In this document: piece after piece, positions 25,979-36,307 of the stretch
Layout of the letters: every line of letters begins with the position of its first letter
How positions within the stretch are numbered: position 1 is the first letter of the stretch
Assembly (NCBI RefSeq): GCF_965204125.1
Contig: NZ_OZ241968.1
Coordinates: 2,356,001-2,420,000, forward strand
From: Poriferisodalis sp965204125
GTDB lineage: Bacteria; Actinomycetota; Acidimicrobiia; Acidimicrobiales; Poriferisodalaceae
Direction of reading: 5' to 3'
DNA length: 64,000 nucleotides
Program-made: the position numbers and the translations under genes
The notes under the pieces: model-generated
What the model was told of the DNA's origin: nothing
Database searches by the model: none
The model's input: the letters and a program-made list of their open reading frames with translations, nothing else

Positions 25979-26118
25979 AGGCTGAGCCCCGGGCCCGAGC
26001 GGCCCGCGAGCGCAGCGAGCTAGAGCGGGAAGCTCAGGGCGAAGCCGTGGCCCGAGCGGCCCACGGACGGCCATTCCCACATCCCGCGAACGCGATCTCT
26101 GGATGGCAGGCTGTCCCG

Positions 26119-27021
26119 ATGCGTTTCGGATTCTGGACGAAGAACGACCAAGAGACCTCGGCGGTCATCGAGTGCTGCCAGCACGCCGAGGCCACGGGCT
26201 GGGACGGATTGTGGTTCGCCGACCACTTCATGCCCAACGAGGAGAACGTGGACCAGCCGGTCCACGAGGCGTGGTCGGTGCTCGCGGCGCTCGCGGTGGC
26301 CGTGCCCCGGGTGCGCCTCGGCCCGCTCGTGGCCGGCAACACGTACCGGAGTCCGGCGCTGACCGCCAAAATCGCCACCACGATCGACCATCTGTCGGGC
26401 GGCCGGGTGGTGCTGGGCATCGGCGCCGGGTGGCAGGAGAACGAGCACGAGGCGTACGGATTCGACTTCGGCACGCTGCGCAGCCGCATGGACCGCTTCG
26501 ACGAGGCCGTCGAGATCATCAGCTCGCTGCTCGGCAACACACGCACGAGCTTCGACGGCGAGCACTACACGCTGGCCGGGGCGCCGCTCGACCCCAAGCC
26601 GGTGCAGTCGCCGGTTCCCCTGCTGATCGGCGGCGGCGGTCGGAAGCGCACGCTCCGGACCACTGCTCGCTGGGCCACCGAATGGAATTACTGGGGCATG
26701 CCCGATGACATAGCGGATCTGTGCAGCGTGCTCGACGGGCACTGCGAAGCGATCGGCCGCGACCCCGGCGAGATCAGCCGCTCGGCGTGCGCACTGCTGT
26801 TCATCAATGAGGACTCGGCGAAGCTGGACCGCTTCCGTGCCATGGACCTGGGCCGGGCCACCATCGTCGGCACTCCCGATGAGGTCAGCGAGGTCGTCGA
26901 GCAGTACCGGCAGGTGGGCGTCGACGAGCTGATCATTCCCGACTTCACCTTCGGCCCGATGGAATCCAAGAAGCACTCCATGGACCTGTTCATCAACGAA
27001 GTAGCACCCAACTTCCGCTGA
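26119..27021 (+). CDS. LLM-class F420-dependent oxidoreductase
   Basis: A 300-residue luciferase-like TIM barrel protein starting at the ATG at 26119 (MRFGFWT). Visible motifs are GLWFADHFMPN, LSGGRVVLGIGAGW and PVPLLIGGGGRKRTLRTTARWATEWN. This is the group described as TIGR03560-like F420-dependent LLM enzymes. A second LLM gene follows 49 nt downstream on the same strand, so they are likely co-transcribed. The short upstream region repeats GGCCCGAGCGGCCC twice (around 25992 and 26050). Substrate unknown. Confidence 0.87.
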   Translation: MRFGFWTKNDQETSAVIECCQHAEATGWDGLWFADHFMPNEENVDQPVHEAWSVLAALAVAVPRVRLGPLVAGNTYRSPALTAKIATTIDHLSGGRVVLGIGAGWQENEHEAYGFDFGTLRSRMDRFDEAVEIISSLLGNTRTSFDGEHYTLAGAPLDPKPVQSPVPLLIGGGGRKRTLRTTARWATEWNYWGMPDDIADLCSVLDGHCEAIGRDPGEISRSACALLFINEDSAKLDRFRAMDLGRATIVGTPDEVSEVVEQYRQVGVDELIIPDFTFGPMESKKHSMDLFINEVAPNFR

Positions 27022-27070
27022 CGGCAGCGCAACACCACACCACACGACACTCCGACGACGGGAGCACGAG

Positions 27071-27922
27071 ATGAAGATCGGTCTGTTTCAGATCAACATG
27101 GGGGCGCTGGGCGATGCAGCCGGCGCCGAGGGGGCTGGGCGCATAGCCGTGGCCGCCGAGCAAGCGGGCTTCGAGTCGGTGTGGACGGGGGAGCACGTGG
27201 TGCTGCCCGACCCGCAGGCGCCGCCTTCACCGCTGCCGCCGCTGCATCCGATGCTCGATCCCGCCGTTGCGCTCGCGTATGTCGCGGCGCTCACCAGCGA
27301 GATCAAGCTGGGCACCGGCATCATCATCGTTCCCCAGCGCAACCCGCTCGTGCTGGCCAAAGAACTGGCCAGCGTGGATGTGCTGTCGGGCGGCCGGCTG
27401 CTGTTCGGCGTCGGCGTGGGGTATCTCGGGCCGGAATTCGAGGCGCTGGGCATCCCGATGGAAGACCGTGCCCGCCGCACCGAGGAGTACATCGAGGCGA
27501 TGCGGGCCATCTGGTCGATGGACGCACCGGCGTATGACGGCGAGTTTGTCAGCTTCTCCGATGTGCAGGCCCGACCGAGGCCGGTCCAGCAGCCGGGTCC
27601 GCCGGTGGTGATGGGCGGCCACACAGCGCCCGCCTACCGGCGCTCGGTCACGATGAGCGAGGGCTGGTACGGGTTCGCGCTCGACTACGACGCCACGCAG
27701 CGCTGCATCGACGGTCTGTCGGAGGCAGGCGCCCGCTACGACCGGCCCGCCGAACTCGGCAGGCTGGAGATCACCGTGACGCCGCGGGTGCGGCCGACAC
27801 CGGAGATGGTCGAGCGTTTCGCCGAGATGGGCGTGGACCGCCTGGTGCTGCTGCCGAATGGCCAAACCGTCGACGAAGTAGCCGCCTTCGTCGACCACAT
27901 CGGCTCGACGATTCTGAACTGA
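27071..27922 (+). CDS. LLM-class F420-dependent oxidoreductase
   Basis: A 283-residue luciferase-like protein. It has SVWTGEHVVLPD, KLGTGIIIVPQRNPLVLAKELASVD, LSGGRLLFGVGVGYL and the PGPPVVMGGHTAPAYRRS segment typical of TIGR03619-type enzymes. A GGGAG Shine-Dalgarno precedes the ATG. It is distinct in sequence from its upstream neighbour at 26119-27021 and closer to the copy at 3351-4187, so two LLM subfamilies occur here. Confidence 0.88.
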   Translation: MKIGLFQINMGALGDAAGAEGAGRIAVAAEQAGFESVWTGEHVVLPDPQAPPSPLPPLHPMLDPAVALAYVAALTSEIKLGTGIIIVPQRNPLVLAKELASVDVLSGGRLLFGVGVGYLGPEFEALGIPMEDRARRTEEYIEAMRAIWSMDAPAYDGEFVSFSDVQARPRPVQQPGPPVVMGGHTAPAYRRSVTMSEGWYGFALDYDATQRCIDGLSEAGARYDRPAELGRLEITVTPRVRPTPEMVERFAEMGVDRLVLLPNGQTVDEVAAFVDHIGSTILN

Positions 27923-27952
27923 GTCCGGCCGGGGCCGGGCGTGACCGCCGGA

Positions 27953-29197
27953 TTACCGGCGCCCCGCAGCGTTCGGCCGGCGGATGGCCTCGCCGGCAGA
28001 CACGATGCCCTGGTCTTCGAGCGCATCGATCGCTCTGTCGTCGAGGCCGGCGAGCTCGCGCAACACCTCGCGATTGTGCTGACCCCGGTCACCGGCGACG
28101 GCTCCCGGCGCCACGCCTGCATCGGCTGCCCTGAACCGCCACGGCGATTGCGGAACGGTCATCGGTGCGGCGGCTTCGCCCCCCACGATGTCGACAAAAG
28201 CGCCGCGCTCAGCGGCCCAGTCGGTTTCGGCGAGTTCAGCCACGGTGCGCACTTCTGCTGCCATCACCGACTTCACGCCGATCGCTGTTTCGACCGCCTC
28301 GGCGCTGTCGAACTGGCTCACCCATTCGCCGAAGATGGCTTCGATCTCGTCGCGATGCAGGACGCGATCCTCAATGCGGGCGAAACGCGGGTCGTCGCGC
28401 AGATCTGGCCGGTTCATCGCTGCCGCGATCACCTTGAAGCCGAAGTTGGCGGTGAGATCGAGTGTCACGGTGACGTGCCGGCCGTTTGACAGCGCGTACA
28501 CCGCCGCCCAGTTCTGCCCGCCCTTGAAACCGATCATCGGATCCTGGCCGGTCAGGTCGGTCGCGGCCTGGTCGTTGCACATCAGCGTGCTCTCGGCCAT
28601 CGACACCTCGACGGTCTGGCCGCGCCCGGTCCGCATGCGCATGTGGAGCGCCGCCAGAACGGCGCCCAGAGCATGCAGCCCGGTGTAGGTGTCGGCGTGC
28701 GACATCGGGTCGTTGCGGTAGGCGTCCCCTCCCCGCCGCCGGGAGACCATCTCGGTCACGCCGGCCTCGGCGTGCAGCACCGACGCAAACGCTCCCCGGC
28801 CGCTGCGGCTGTTGCCGTGCCCCCAACCCGAGACAGACGCCACGATGATGCCGGGGTTGATCTCGCTGAGCACGTCGTAGCCCAGCCCCAGCTTGTCGAG
28901 CACTCCCGGCCGGTAGTTCTCCAGCACGATGTCGGCCTTGGGGACCATCGACAGCAGCACGTCGCGGCCGGCGGGCTGTGTCAGGTCGAGCGAGATGCAT
29001 TCCTTTCCGACGTTGAATTGGGCGAAGTAGGGCGAGAACCCGTCGACGTTGGGAACGATGAACCTGGTGAGGTCGGCATCGGGAGGCTCGATCTTGACGA
29101 CGCGAGCGCCCAGATCCGCCAGCAGGCGACCGGTGATCGGCCCCGCGACCGCGCGGGTCAGATCCAGCACAAGCACGTCTTCGAGCGGTCGTTCCAC
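27953..29197 (-). CDS. CaiB/BaiF family (type III) CoA transferase
   Basis: A 414-residue type III CoA transferase starting with a GTG. DVLVLDLTRAVAGPITGRLLADLGARVVKIEPP is the family's first motif, and PKADIVLENYRPGVLDKLGLGYD its second. The middle has RRRGGDAYRNDPMSHADTYTGLHALGAVLAAL, where the catalytic Asp is expected (SHAD). It is the last gene of a minus-strand cluster with an enoyl-CoA hydratase and an MFS transporter, which suggests uptake and activation of an organic acid followed by hydration. Confidence 0.9.
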   Translation of the reverse strand: MERPLEDVLVLDLTRAVAGPITGRLLADLGARVVKIEPPDADLTRFIVPNVDGFSPYFAQFNVGKECISLDLTQPAGRDVLLSMVPKADIVLENYRPGVLDKLGLGYDVLSEINPGIIVASVSGWGHGNSRSGRGAFASVLHAEAGVTEMVSRRRGGDAYRNDPMSHADTYTGLHALGAVLAALHMRMRTGRGQTVEVSMAESTLMCNDQAATDLTGQDPMIGFKGGQNWAAVYALSNGRHVTVTLDLTANFGFKVIAAAMNRPDLRDDPRFARIEDRVLHRDEIEAIFGEWVSQFDSAEAVETAIGVKSVMAAEVRTVAELAETDWAAERGAFVDIVGGEAAAPMTVPQSPWRFRAADAGVAPGAVAGDRGQHNREVLRELAGLDDRAIDALEDQGIVSAGEAIRRPNAAGRR

Positions 29198-29264
29198 GGC
29201 GCACGACGATAGAGCCGCGCGGCGCCCGCTGCCCGTCTTCAGCCGCCGATGTCGCTGCCCGCTC

Positions 29265-30569
29265 TCAGCGGACGATGCCGCTGCTCGCCGGCACCGGCAT
29301 CCAGACGCTGGGCGGCGACAGCTGCACCGGTGAGCGCCTTGCCGGCGGGCCCTCGGCCGGCTCGAGCGGCACCGGATCGCGGGTCAGTCTCGAGATGACC
29401 AGCGTTCCCGCCAAGGCGAACACTGCCACGACCGCGATGGGCACGAGCGTCCCGCCGGTCTGCTCGTGCATGGTGAGCATCAGGATCGGGCCCACCATGC
29501 TCCCGATGCCGTAGCAGAAGAACAGGCGGCCCAGGACCGACCCGATGCCTGCGACGCCGAACAGGTGCGGCGTGACATCGCCCTGCAGCGCGACGAAGCC
29601 GCCGTAGCCCACGCCCAGCAAGACGGCGAACACGACGATCTGCCAGTAGCGATCGGATGCGAAGAACCAGATCACGTACGCGACCGGCAGCATGCCGAAC
29701 GAGATCGTCAGCAAGCGCACCGACCCGAGGGCCCGGGCGAAGCTGGTCAGCAGCAGGCGCCCGACGATGCTCGCGCCGCCGACGACCGACAGCAGCAGGG
29801 CTGCTGCGCTGGCACTGATGCCGACCGAGCGGGCGAAGGGGATGATGGCAGCGAGCGAGCCGATCACCGGCACCGCGAACAGCGCGGAGCCGATCGTCAG
29901 CAGCCAGAACGCCTTCGTCCGGCAGACGCGGCGAACGTGGTCGCGCGGATGAGCGGTCGCGACGATCGGCGTGCGCCGCACCAGCACGAAGCACACGATG
30001 TAAGTGATAGCTGCGATGACGGCCAGCCACCGGAAGGCCTCGCGCCAGCCCAGGTTCTCGATCATGCGCTCGGCGAGCGGTACCAGGAACATGGTGCCCA
30101 GGCCGGGCCCGGTCGCGACCAGCCCTTGAGACACTGCCCGGTTCCGCAGGAACCACGACGCTGCGGTCGCGAACAACGGCGAGACGAACAGACCCGCTCC
30201 GAAGCCGCAGCCGATGCCGTACACCACGTAGCCGTGCGAGATCTGCGACACCGTCGAGGTCAGGACTAAGCCGGCTACGAACATCGCGCCGCCCACTGCC
30301 AGCAGCGGCCGCGGCCCCAGCCGATGCAGCAGCGGGCCCGAGATGATCCCGGTGCTGAAGAACAGGAGCGTGGCGATCCCGATCATGACCGAGGTGCCGC
30401 CCTGGCCGGTTCCGAATTCGGCCGACATCGACTCGATGAACGCGCCGAAGGTGTAGATGGTGCCGAAGGCCACGCCGCACGACAGGCCGGCGCCGACCGC
30501 CACCAGCCAGGCGCGCCACGAGTCGATCAGCTCAGGCTGGCTCGCGAGCGGGGGAGCGGCATCTGCCAC
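29265..30569 (-). CDS. MFS transporter, oxalate/formate antiporter-like
   Basis: A 434-residue MFS protein with 12 likely membrane segments. The first segment carries LSCGVAFGTIYTFGAFIESMSAEFGT, typical of the OFA (oxalate-formate antiporter) or monocarboxylate group; GCGFGAGLFVSPLFA and SQGLVATGPGLGTMFLVPLAE follow. It starts with a GTG 11 nt after the enoyl-CoA hydratase stop and lies before a CoA transferase. By context it probably carries a mono- or dicarboxylate that is then converted to its CoA ester. Confidence 0.87.
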   Translation of the reverse strand: MADAAPPLASQPELIDSWRAWLVAVGAGLSCGVAFGTIYTFGAFIESMSAEFGTGQGGTSVMIGIATLLFFSTGIISGPLLHRLGPRPLLAVGGAMFVAGLVLTSTVSQISHGYVVYGIGCGFGAGLFVSPLFATAASWFLRNRAVSQGLVATGPGLGTMFLVPLAERMIENLGWREAFRWLAVIAAITYIVCFVLVRRTPIVATAHPRDHVRRVCRTKAFWLLTIGSALFAVPVIGSLAAIIPFARSVGISASAAALLLSVVGGASIVGRLLLTSFARALGSVRLLTISFGMLPVAYVIWFFASDRYWQIVVFAVLLGVGYGGFVALQGDVTPHLFGVAGIGSVLGRLFFCYGIGSMVGPILMLTMHEQTGGTLVPIAVVAVFALAGTLVISRLTRDPVPLEPAEGPPARRSPVQLSPPSVWMPVPASSGIVR

Positions 30570-30580
30570 AGGAATGGAAC

Positions 30581-31480
30581 TCAGTCGTCTGTGCTGTCGC
30601 CGTCAGCGGAGCCGCGGGTGTCGATGCCGGCCACGAGGTCGCCGACCCGCATCTCGCCGTCGCGCGTCTGGCCGCCCAGTTCAATGAACTGTTCCATGGC
30701 GGGCTGCGCCTCCGGGGTGCGCAGGAGCCGCTGGAAGAGGTACCGCTCCTCGAACATGCCGTCCCTGAGAGGAAGTTCGTCGGCCGCATTGACGGCTTGC
30801 TTGGCCAGGGCGACGGCTTGGGGCGGGAACTTCGCGATGCGATACGCCAGCTCGGTGACGAACGGCCGCAGCTCATCAGCGGGCAGTGCCCGGTTGAGGT
30901 AACCCCACTGCTCCGCCGTGCGAGCATCGATGTCGACGCCGCCGAGGATCACCTCCATGGCGCGGCCGCGCCCGACCAGACGGGGGAGCCGCTGCGTGCC
31001 GGTGCCGCCGGGCAGGATGCCGATCGGCACCTCCATCTGGTTGATGACCGTGCGGTCGAGCGCGCCGAAGCGCATGTCGCACGACATCGACAGCTCGCTG
31101 CCGCCGCCGCCGACCCGCCCGCCGATCTCGACGATGGTGGCCTTGGGCATGGTGCGGTACGTCTCGCACATGGCGTGGAACCCGACGTGTTCTGTGGGCC
31201 GCTCGGCGGGACCATCGGTGGGGTAGCCCAGGATGGCCGTCACGTCGAAGTGGGCGATGAAGAAGTCCGGGTTGTCGCTGCGGAGCACCACCACTCGCAC
31301 CGAGTCGTCATCGGCGACGTGAACGCTGAACTTCGCGAGTTCGCGGAACAGCGCCGGCGTCATCACGTTGATCGGCGGAGCGTCGATGGTGGCGAACACG
31401 ACACCCGCGTCGCGCTCGATTCCCAGCAGCTCGAAGTCGCTGTCGGTCATCGCAGTGGATTGCTCAGCAGGGGGACTCAT
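30581..31480 (-). CDS. Enoyl-CoA hydratase/isomerase family protein
   Basis: A 299-residue crotonase-fold protein. The start is set to the ATG at 31480; another ATG at 31450 is possible. APPINVMTPALFREL is the N-terminal signature and IGGRVGGGGSELSMSCDMRFGA holds the oxyanion-hole Gly and the region of the first catalytic residue. GILPGGTGTQRLPRLVGRGRAMEVILGG covers the second catalytic region; the position of the second Glu is not clear here (the family's usual PxxGG is replaced by PGGTG). It is the first gene of the ECH/MFS/CoA transferase cluster and is divergent from recA. Confidence 0.87.
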   Translation of the reverse strand: MSPPAEQSTAMTDSDFELLGIERDAGVVFATIDAPPINVMTPALFRELAKFSVHVADDDSVRVVVLRSDNPDFFIAHFDVTAILGYPTDGPAERPTEHVGFHAMCETYRTMPKATIVEIGGRVGGGGSELSMSCDMRFGALDRTVINQMEVPIGILPGGTGTQRLPRLVGRGRAMEVILGGVDIDARTAEQWGYLNRALPADELRPFVTELAYRIAKFPPQAVALAKQAVNAADELPLRDGMFEERYLFQRLLRTPEAQPAMEQFIELGGQTRDGEMRVGDLVAGIDTRGSADGDSTDD

Positions 31481-31542
31481 GGGGCGCAGCGTGCCACATG
31501 TGCGCGACACGATGGCGTGCTCGCCGCACGGCGGCTCAAGGC

Positions 31543-31572
31543 TTGACACGAACTGATGTTCGGAACTACATT
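31543..31572 (+). promoter_or_regulatory. LexA-controlled (SOS) promoter of recA
   Basis: TTGACA (31543-31548) and TACATT (31567-31572) are separated by 18 nt. The spacer contains CGAAC-TGAT-GTTCG (31549-31562), a perfect match to the Gram-positive/actinobacterial LexA box CGAAC-N4-GTTCG. A bound LexA would block RNA polymerase. The -10 lies about 117 nt before the recA start, so this transcript has a leader. Confidence 0.85.
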
Positions 31573-31609
31573 GCTGTCATTCGGGACCGGCAGAAAATCA
31601 CCCGAGATG

Positions 31610-31631
31610 TGTCACACCCCGCTTCTACGGT
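31610..31631 (+). promoter_or_regulatory. recA-NDp (PafBC-type) second promoter of recA
   Basis: TGTCA (31610-31614), 11 nt, TACGGT (31626-31631). This matches the LexA-independent promoter of mycobacterial recA. It is 58 nt upstream of the chosen recA ATG and so gives a short 5' leader, unlike the leaderless copies elsewhere in the window. Confidence 0.75.
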
Positions 31632-31688
31632 GCCCCAAGACGGCATCGCACATCGGGTGTGGCCGAACGGGAGTCCGAGGAGGACGAC

Positions 31689-32774
<1,086 letters not shown>

Positions 32775-32930
32775 CGCCCCGATCTGCTCGATACAGGTGC
32801 CACAGCGGGCGGCCCATGGGCCATCCTGACGAACCGGCACCGCACGGCGGTGTTGTCGTAGCCTGATCCGGTCGTAGGCGAGCGGGGCGATCCGGCTTCG
32901 GATCAGGAGCCTCGGATCGGGGAGAGTCAG

Positions 32931-34733
32931 GTGGCGCAGCAGACCGGGAAGCAGAAGGTCGACAAACAGAAGACCGACAAGCCGCAGAACGTCTTCAACT
33001 TCGACTATTCCCGCGACGTCGACGGCCGCCCGCCGCAGTCGTACTACGACGACATCAAGCAGCGGTTCGCTGAAGAACGCGATCTGCGGCTGAGCTACCG
33101 GCCTCCGGGCACGCAGATCTACACGTCAGAGTTCGTCGGCGAATTCGCCCGCTACGAGGAAGACCCGTATGCGAGTGAGCGCATCGAACGACCGCCTGTG
33201 CACGACGAGGTTGAGGTGCTGTTCATCGGGGGCGGGTTCTCGGCACTGCTGACCTCAGCCCGGCTGCGCCACAAGGGCGTGGAGAGCATTCGCATCGTCG
33301 AGCGCGGCGCCGATGTCGGCGGCACCTGGTACTGGAACCGGTACCCGGGAGTGGCCTGCGACGTCGTCTCATACGACTACCTGCCCTTGCTGGACGAGAC
33401 CGGCTACGTGCCGTCCCGGCACTACGCCACCGGCGACGAGATCTACGAGTACTGCCGGCTGATCGCCCGCAAATACGACCTCTACGACCTGGCGATGTTT
33501 CAGACCACCGTGACCTCGACCGTCTGGGACGGCGAGGCAGAGTTATGGCGCATCGGCACCGACCGCGGCGATGAGATCACCGCCCAGTTCGTCATCTGCG
33601 CCAATGGGACCCTGGCCAAGCCGAAGCTGGCCGTCATCGAAGGTATGGAGCGGTTCGCCGGACACTCTTTCCACACGTCGCGGTGGGACTACGACTACAC
33701 CGGCGCCGATCTCGAGAACCTCGGCGACAAGCGGGTCGGCATCATCGGCACAGGCGCGACCGCCGTGCAGGCCATCCCTCAGCTTGGCGAGATGTCCAAG
33801 GAGCTGTACGTCTTCCAGCGGACGCCGTCCTCAATCGACATCCGCGACGACTGGGAGACCGACCAGGACTGGGCGGCGAAGCTGAAGCCGGGCTGGCAGG
33901 CGCGCCGGCGCGAGCGAGCGATGGCCGGGCCTCGCCTCAGCGATGAGCAGAAGGCACGCCGCGCGGCGATGTCACGCGAGGAGAAGATCCGCCGCCAGGA
34001 GAACGCCAACATCGACGCCATGATGCGCATCCACCGACGCATCGATGAGGTCGTGGAAGACCCGGCGACGGCCGAGGCGCTCAAGCCCTGGTACATGCTC
34101 ATGTGCAAGCGGCCGTGCTTCCACAACGACTACCTGCCCACGTTCAACCGGCCGAATGTGCACCTGGTTGACACCCAGGGCAAGGGCATCACCCAGATTA
34201 CCGAGCAGGGCCCGCTCTTCGACGGCGAGCAATACGAACTCGACCTGCTGATCTACGCCACCGGGTTTGAAGTGCAGCAGACCGGCATCTACAACCGCAT
34301 CGTGGGCGAGCACGACCTGGAGCTGAACGACAAGTACGCAGACGGCATCCGCACGCTGCTGGGCATCCACACCGCCGGCTACCCGAACCTGTTCATTATG
34401 GGCGGCTACCAGGCGTTCTTCGCGTTCAACCTGACCGACGTGCTCAACAGCCAGGGCGAGCACATTTCCGAATGCATCGATTTCGTGCGCAGCAGCGGCC
34501 TGCAGTCAATGGACTGCTTGCCCGAGACCGAGGAATGGTGGGTGCAGCAAGTCATCGCCAACCGCGGCAAGACCACCCGCAACCGCGACTGCACTCCCGG
34601 CTACTACAACTTCGAGGGCGCCGAGAACCGCCGCCAGGACGGCAACTTCAACGGCAACATCAAGCAATACCTGGGCTTCATGGCACACGCCCGCGACAAC
34701 ATGTCGGAGAACTTCGCCTTCACCCGGCGTTGA
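32931..34733 (+). CDS. Flavin-containing (Baeyer-Villiger type) monooxygenase
   Basis: A 600-residue class B flavoprotein monooxygenase. After a polar, Lys-rich N-terminus of about 90 residues comes the FAD-binding FIGGGFSALLTSARL (about 98-112), GGTWYWNRYPGVACDV, the BVMO fingerprint F-x-G-x3-H-x3-W-D in FAGHSFHTSRWD (about 241-252), and the NADPH-binding GIIGTGATAVQ. ATGF near 450 is the last conserved piece. It inserts an oxygen next to a ketone using NADPH. The GTG start has GGGGAGA upstream. It sits in the usual place of recX between recA and miaB, which suggests an insertion into the housekeeping cluster. Confidence 0.9.
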   Translation: MAQQTGKQKVDKQKTDKPQNVFNFDYSRDVDGRPPQSYYDDIKQRFAEERDLRLSYRPPGTQIYTSEFVGEFARYEEDPYASERIERPPVHDEVEVLFIGGGFSALLTSARLRHKGVESIRIVERGADVGGTWYWNRYPGVACDVVSYDYLPLLDETGYVPSRHYATGDEIYEYCRLIARKYDLYDLAMFQTTVTSTVWDGEAELWRIGTDRGDEITAQFVICANGTLAKPKLAVIEGMERFAGHSFHTSRWDYDYTGADLENLGDKRVGIIGTGATAVQAIPQLGEMSKELYVFQRTPSSIDIRDDWETDQDWAAKLKPGWQARRRERAMAGPRLSDEQKARRAAMSREEKIRRQENANIDAMMRIHRRIDEVVEDPATAEALKPWYMLMCKRPCFHNDYLPTFNRPNVHLVDTQGKGITQITEQGPLFDGEQYELDLLIYATGFEVQQTGIYNRIVGEHDLELNDKYADGIRTLLGIHTAGYPNLFIMGGYQAFFAFNLTDVLNSQGEHISECIDFVRSSGLQSMDCLPETEEWWVQQVIANRGKTTRNRDCTPGYYNFEGAENRRQDGNFNGNIKQYLGFMAHARDNMSENFAFTRR

Positions 34734-34797
34734 CCGCGCTGATCTGACTGAGTTCAACCTGCCTTCCGCCTTTGGGCGCGCCCCTAGCCTTGACGCC

Positions 34798-36294
34798 GTG
34801 ACTGCGGGCGAGCGAGTGGGCGACGACGGGGGCCGGCGCAGCTACTTCGTGCGCACCTACGGGTGCCAGATGAACGAGCACGACTCCGAGCGGATTGCTG
34901 GCCTGCTGGAAGCCGACGATCTTGTGGCCGCGCCCACGATGGCTGACGCCGACGTCATCGTGCTCAACACGTGCTGCATCCGAGAGAACGCCGACAACAA
35001 GCTCTACGGGCAGCTCGGGCATCTCAAGCGCCTCAAGGAGGAACGACCCGAGGTGCAGATTGCTGTCGCCGGCTGCCTGGCGCAGAAGGACCAGGATCTC
35101 GTGCGGCAGCGGGCGCCTCACGTCGACGTGGTGTTCGGCACGCACAACGTGGCCCGTGCTGCCGACTTGCTGGGCGAGGCCCGCGTCTCAGGCCCCGTGA
35201 CGGAGATCCTGGCTGAGTCCGACGAGTTCCCTTCCGCGCTGCCTGTGCGACGGGATGCACAGCACGCTGCATGGGTCACAATCCAGATCGGCTGCGACAA
35301 CACCTGCGCGTTCTGCATCGTGCCCTCGGTGCGCGGCCGGGAGATTTCCCGGCCGTTCGGCGAGCTCATCGACGAGGTGGGCCGCCTGGCAGCCGACGGC
35401 GTCAGCGAGGTGACGCTGCTGGGGCAGAACGTCAACAGCTACGGCCGCGACGTGACCCTGGCACTCCGCCGCACGAACGGTGCGTCTGGCGCGGACGGAC
35501 CCGCCGATGCCGCGTGGCGAGCCGGCGAGACCTGGGCCAGCGGGCGACGCACGGCCCGCCCGCTGTTCGGCGATCTGCTGCGGGCGGTTGGCGCAGTCGA
35601 CGGCATCGAGCGAGTGCGATTCACCAGTCCGCACCCAAAGGACTTGCGGGCCGACGTCATAGCAGCCATGGCCGAGACGCCAGCGGTGTGCGAGCACCTG
35701 CACCTGCCCCTGCAGTCCGGTAGCGACGAAGTGCTGAGGGCAATGCACAGGGGCTACACCGCCCAGCGCTACCTAGAGCGGCTGGAGGCCGCCCGCGCCG
35801 CCGTCGACGACCTCGCGGTCAGCACCGACATCATCGTGGGATTCCCCGGCGAGTCCGAGCGCGACTTCGCTGACACGCTCGAACTGGTGGCGGCGGCCCG
35901 CTTCGACAGCGCGTTCACGTTCGTGTTCTCGCCGCGGCCCGGCACCGAAGCCGCAGAGATGGTCGACGGGTTCGTGGCCCCCGAGGTATCTGCTGACCGC
36001 ATGGAACGGCTGCGAGCCGTGATCGAGCGCTCTGCACGCCGGGGCAACGAATCCCGGGTGGGTCGTGTCGAAGAGCTGCTTGTGGAGGGACCGTCGAAGC
36101 GAGATCCGGGCACGCTTACCGGCCGCACGCGCCAGAACCGTCTCGTCCACTTCGCGTCGACTGAGCCGCTGCGTACCGGCACCTATGCGCGGGTGCGGGT
36201 GACCGACGCCGCCACGTTCCACCTCAGCGGCGAGCTCATCGAGGTCATCGCCCCGGCGCGACACCGCACCCGCATCCCGGTTGCCGCCCGCTGA
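34798..36294 (+). CDS. miaB: tRNA-2-methylthio-N6-dimethylallyladenosine synthase
   Basis: A 498-residue radical-SAM methylthiotransferase. The N-terminal UPF0004 domain has three Cys (YGCQMNEHDSERI, NTCCIREN, AGCLAQKD). The radical SAM cluster motif C-x3-C-x2-C is at GCDNTCAFCIVPSVRG, and a TRAM domain closes the protein. An extra Ala/Gly-rich loop of about 35 residues follows the QNVNSYG segment. The GTG start at 34798 follows TAGCCT by 7 nt (leaderless). MiaB adds the methylthio group to i6A37, the product of MiaA, whose gene is next. Confidence 0.95.
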   Translation: MTAGERVGDDGGRRSYFVRTYGCQMNEHDSERIAGLLEADDLVAAPTMADADVIVLNTCCIRENADNKLYGQLGHLKRLKEERPEVQIAVAGCLAQKDQDLVRQRAPHVDVVFGTHNVARAADLLGEARVSGPVTEILAESDEFPSALPVRRDAQHAAWVTIQIGCDNTCAFCIVPSVRGREISRPFGELIDEVGRLAADGVSEVTLLGQNVNSYGRDVTLALRRTNGASGADGPADAAWRAGETWASGRRTARPLFGDLLRAVGAVDGIERVRFTSPHPKDLRADVIAAMAETPAVCEHLHLPLQSGSDEVLRAMHRGYTAQRYLERLEAARAAVDDLAVSTDIIVGFPGESERDFADTLELVAAARFDSAFTFVFSPRPGTEAAEMVDGFVAPEVSADRMERLRAVIERSARRGNESRVGRVEELLVEGPSKRDPGTLTGRTRQNRLVHFASTEPLRTGTYARVRVTDAATFHLSGELIEVIAPARHRTRIPVAAR

Positions 36295-36307
36295 GAGGCA
36301 GGACGCC

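Noticed and set aside
32931..34733. The gene after recA as a divergent recX
   Set aside because: It is a full-length flavin monooxygenase with FAD and NADPH motifs and the BVMO fingerprint; nothing resembles RecX.
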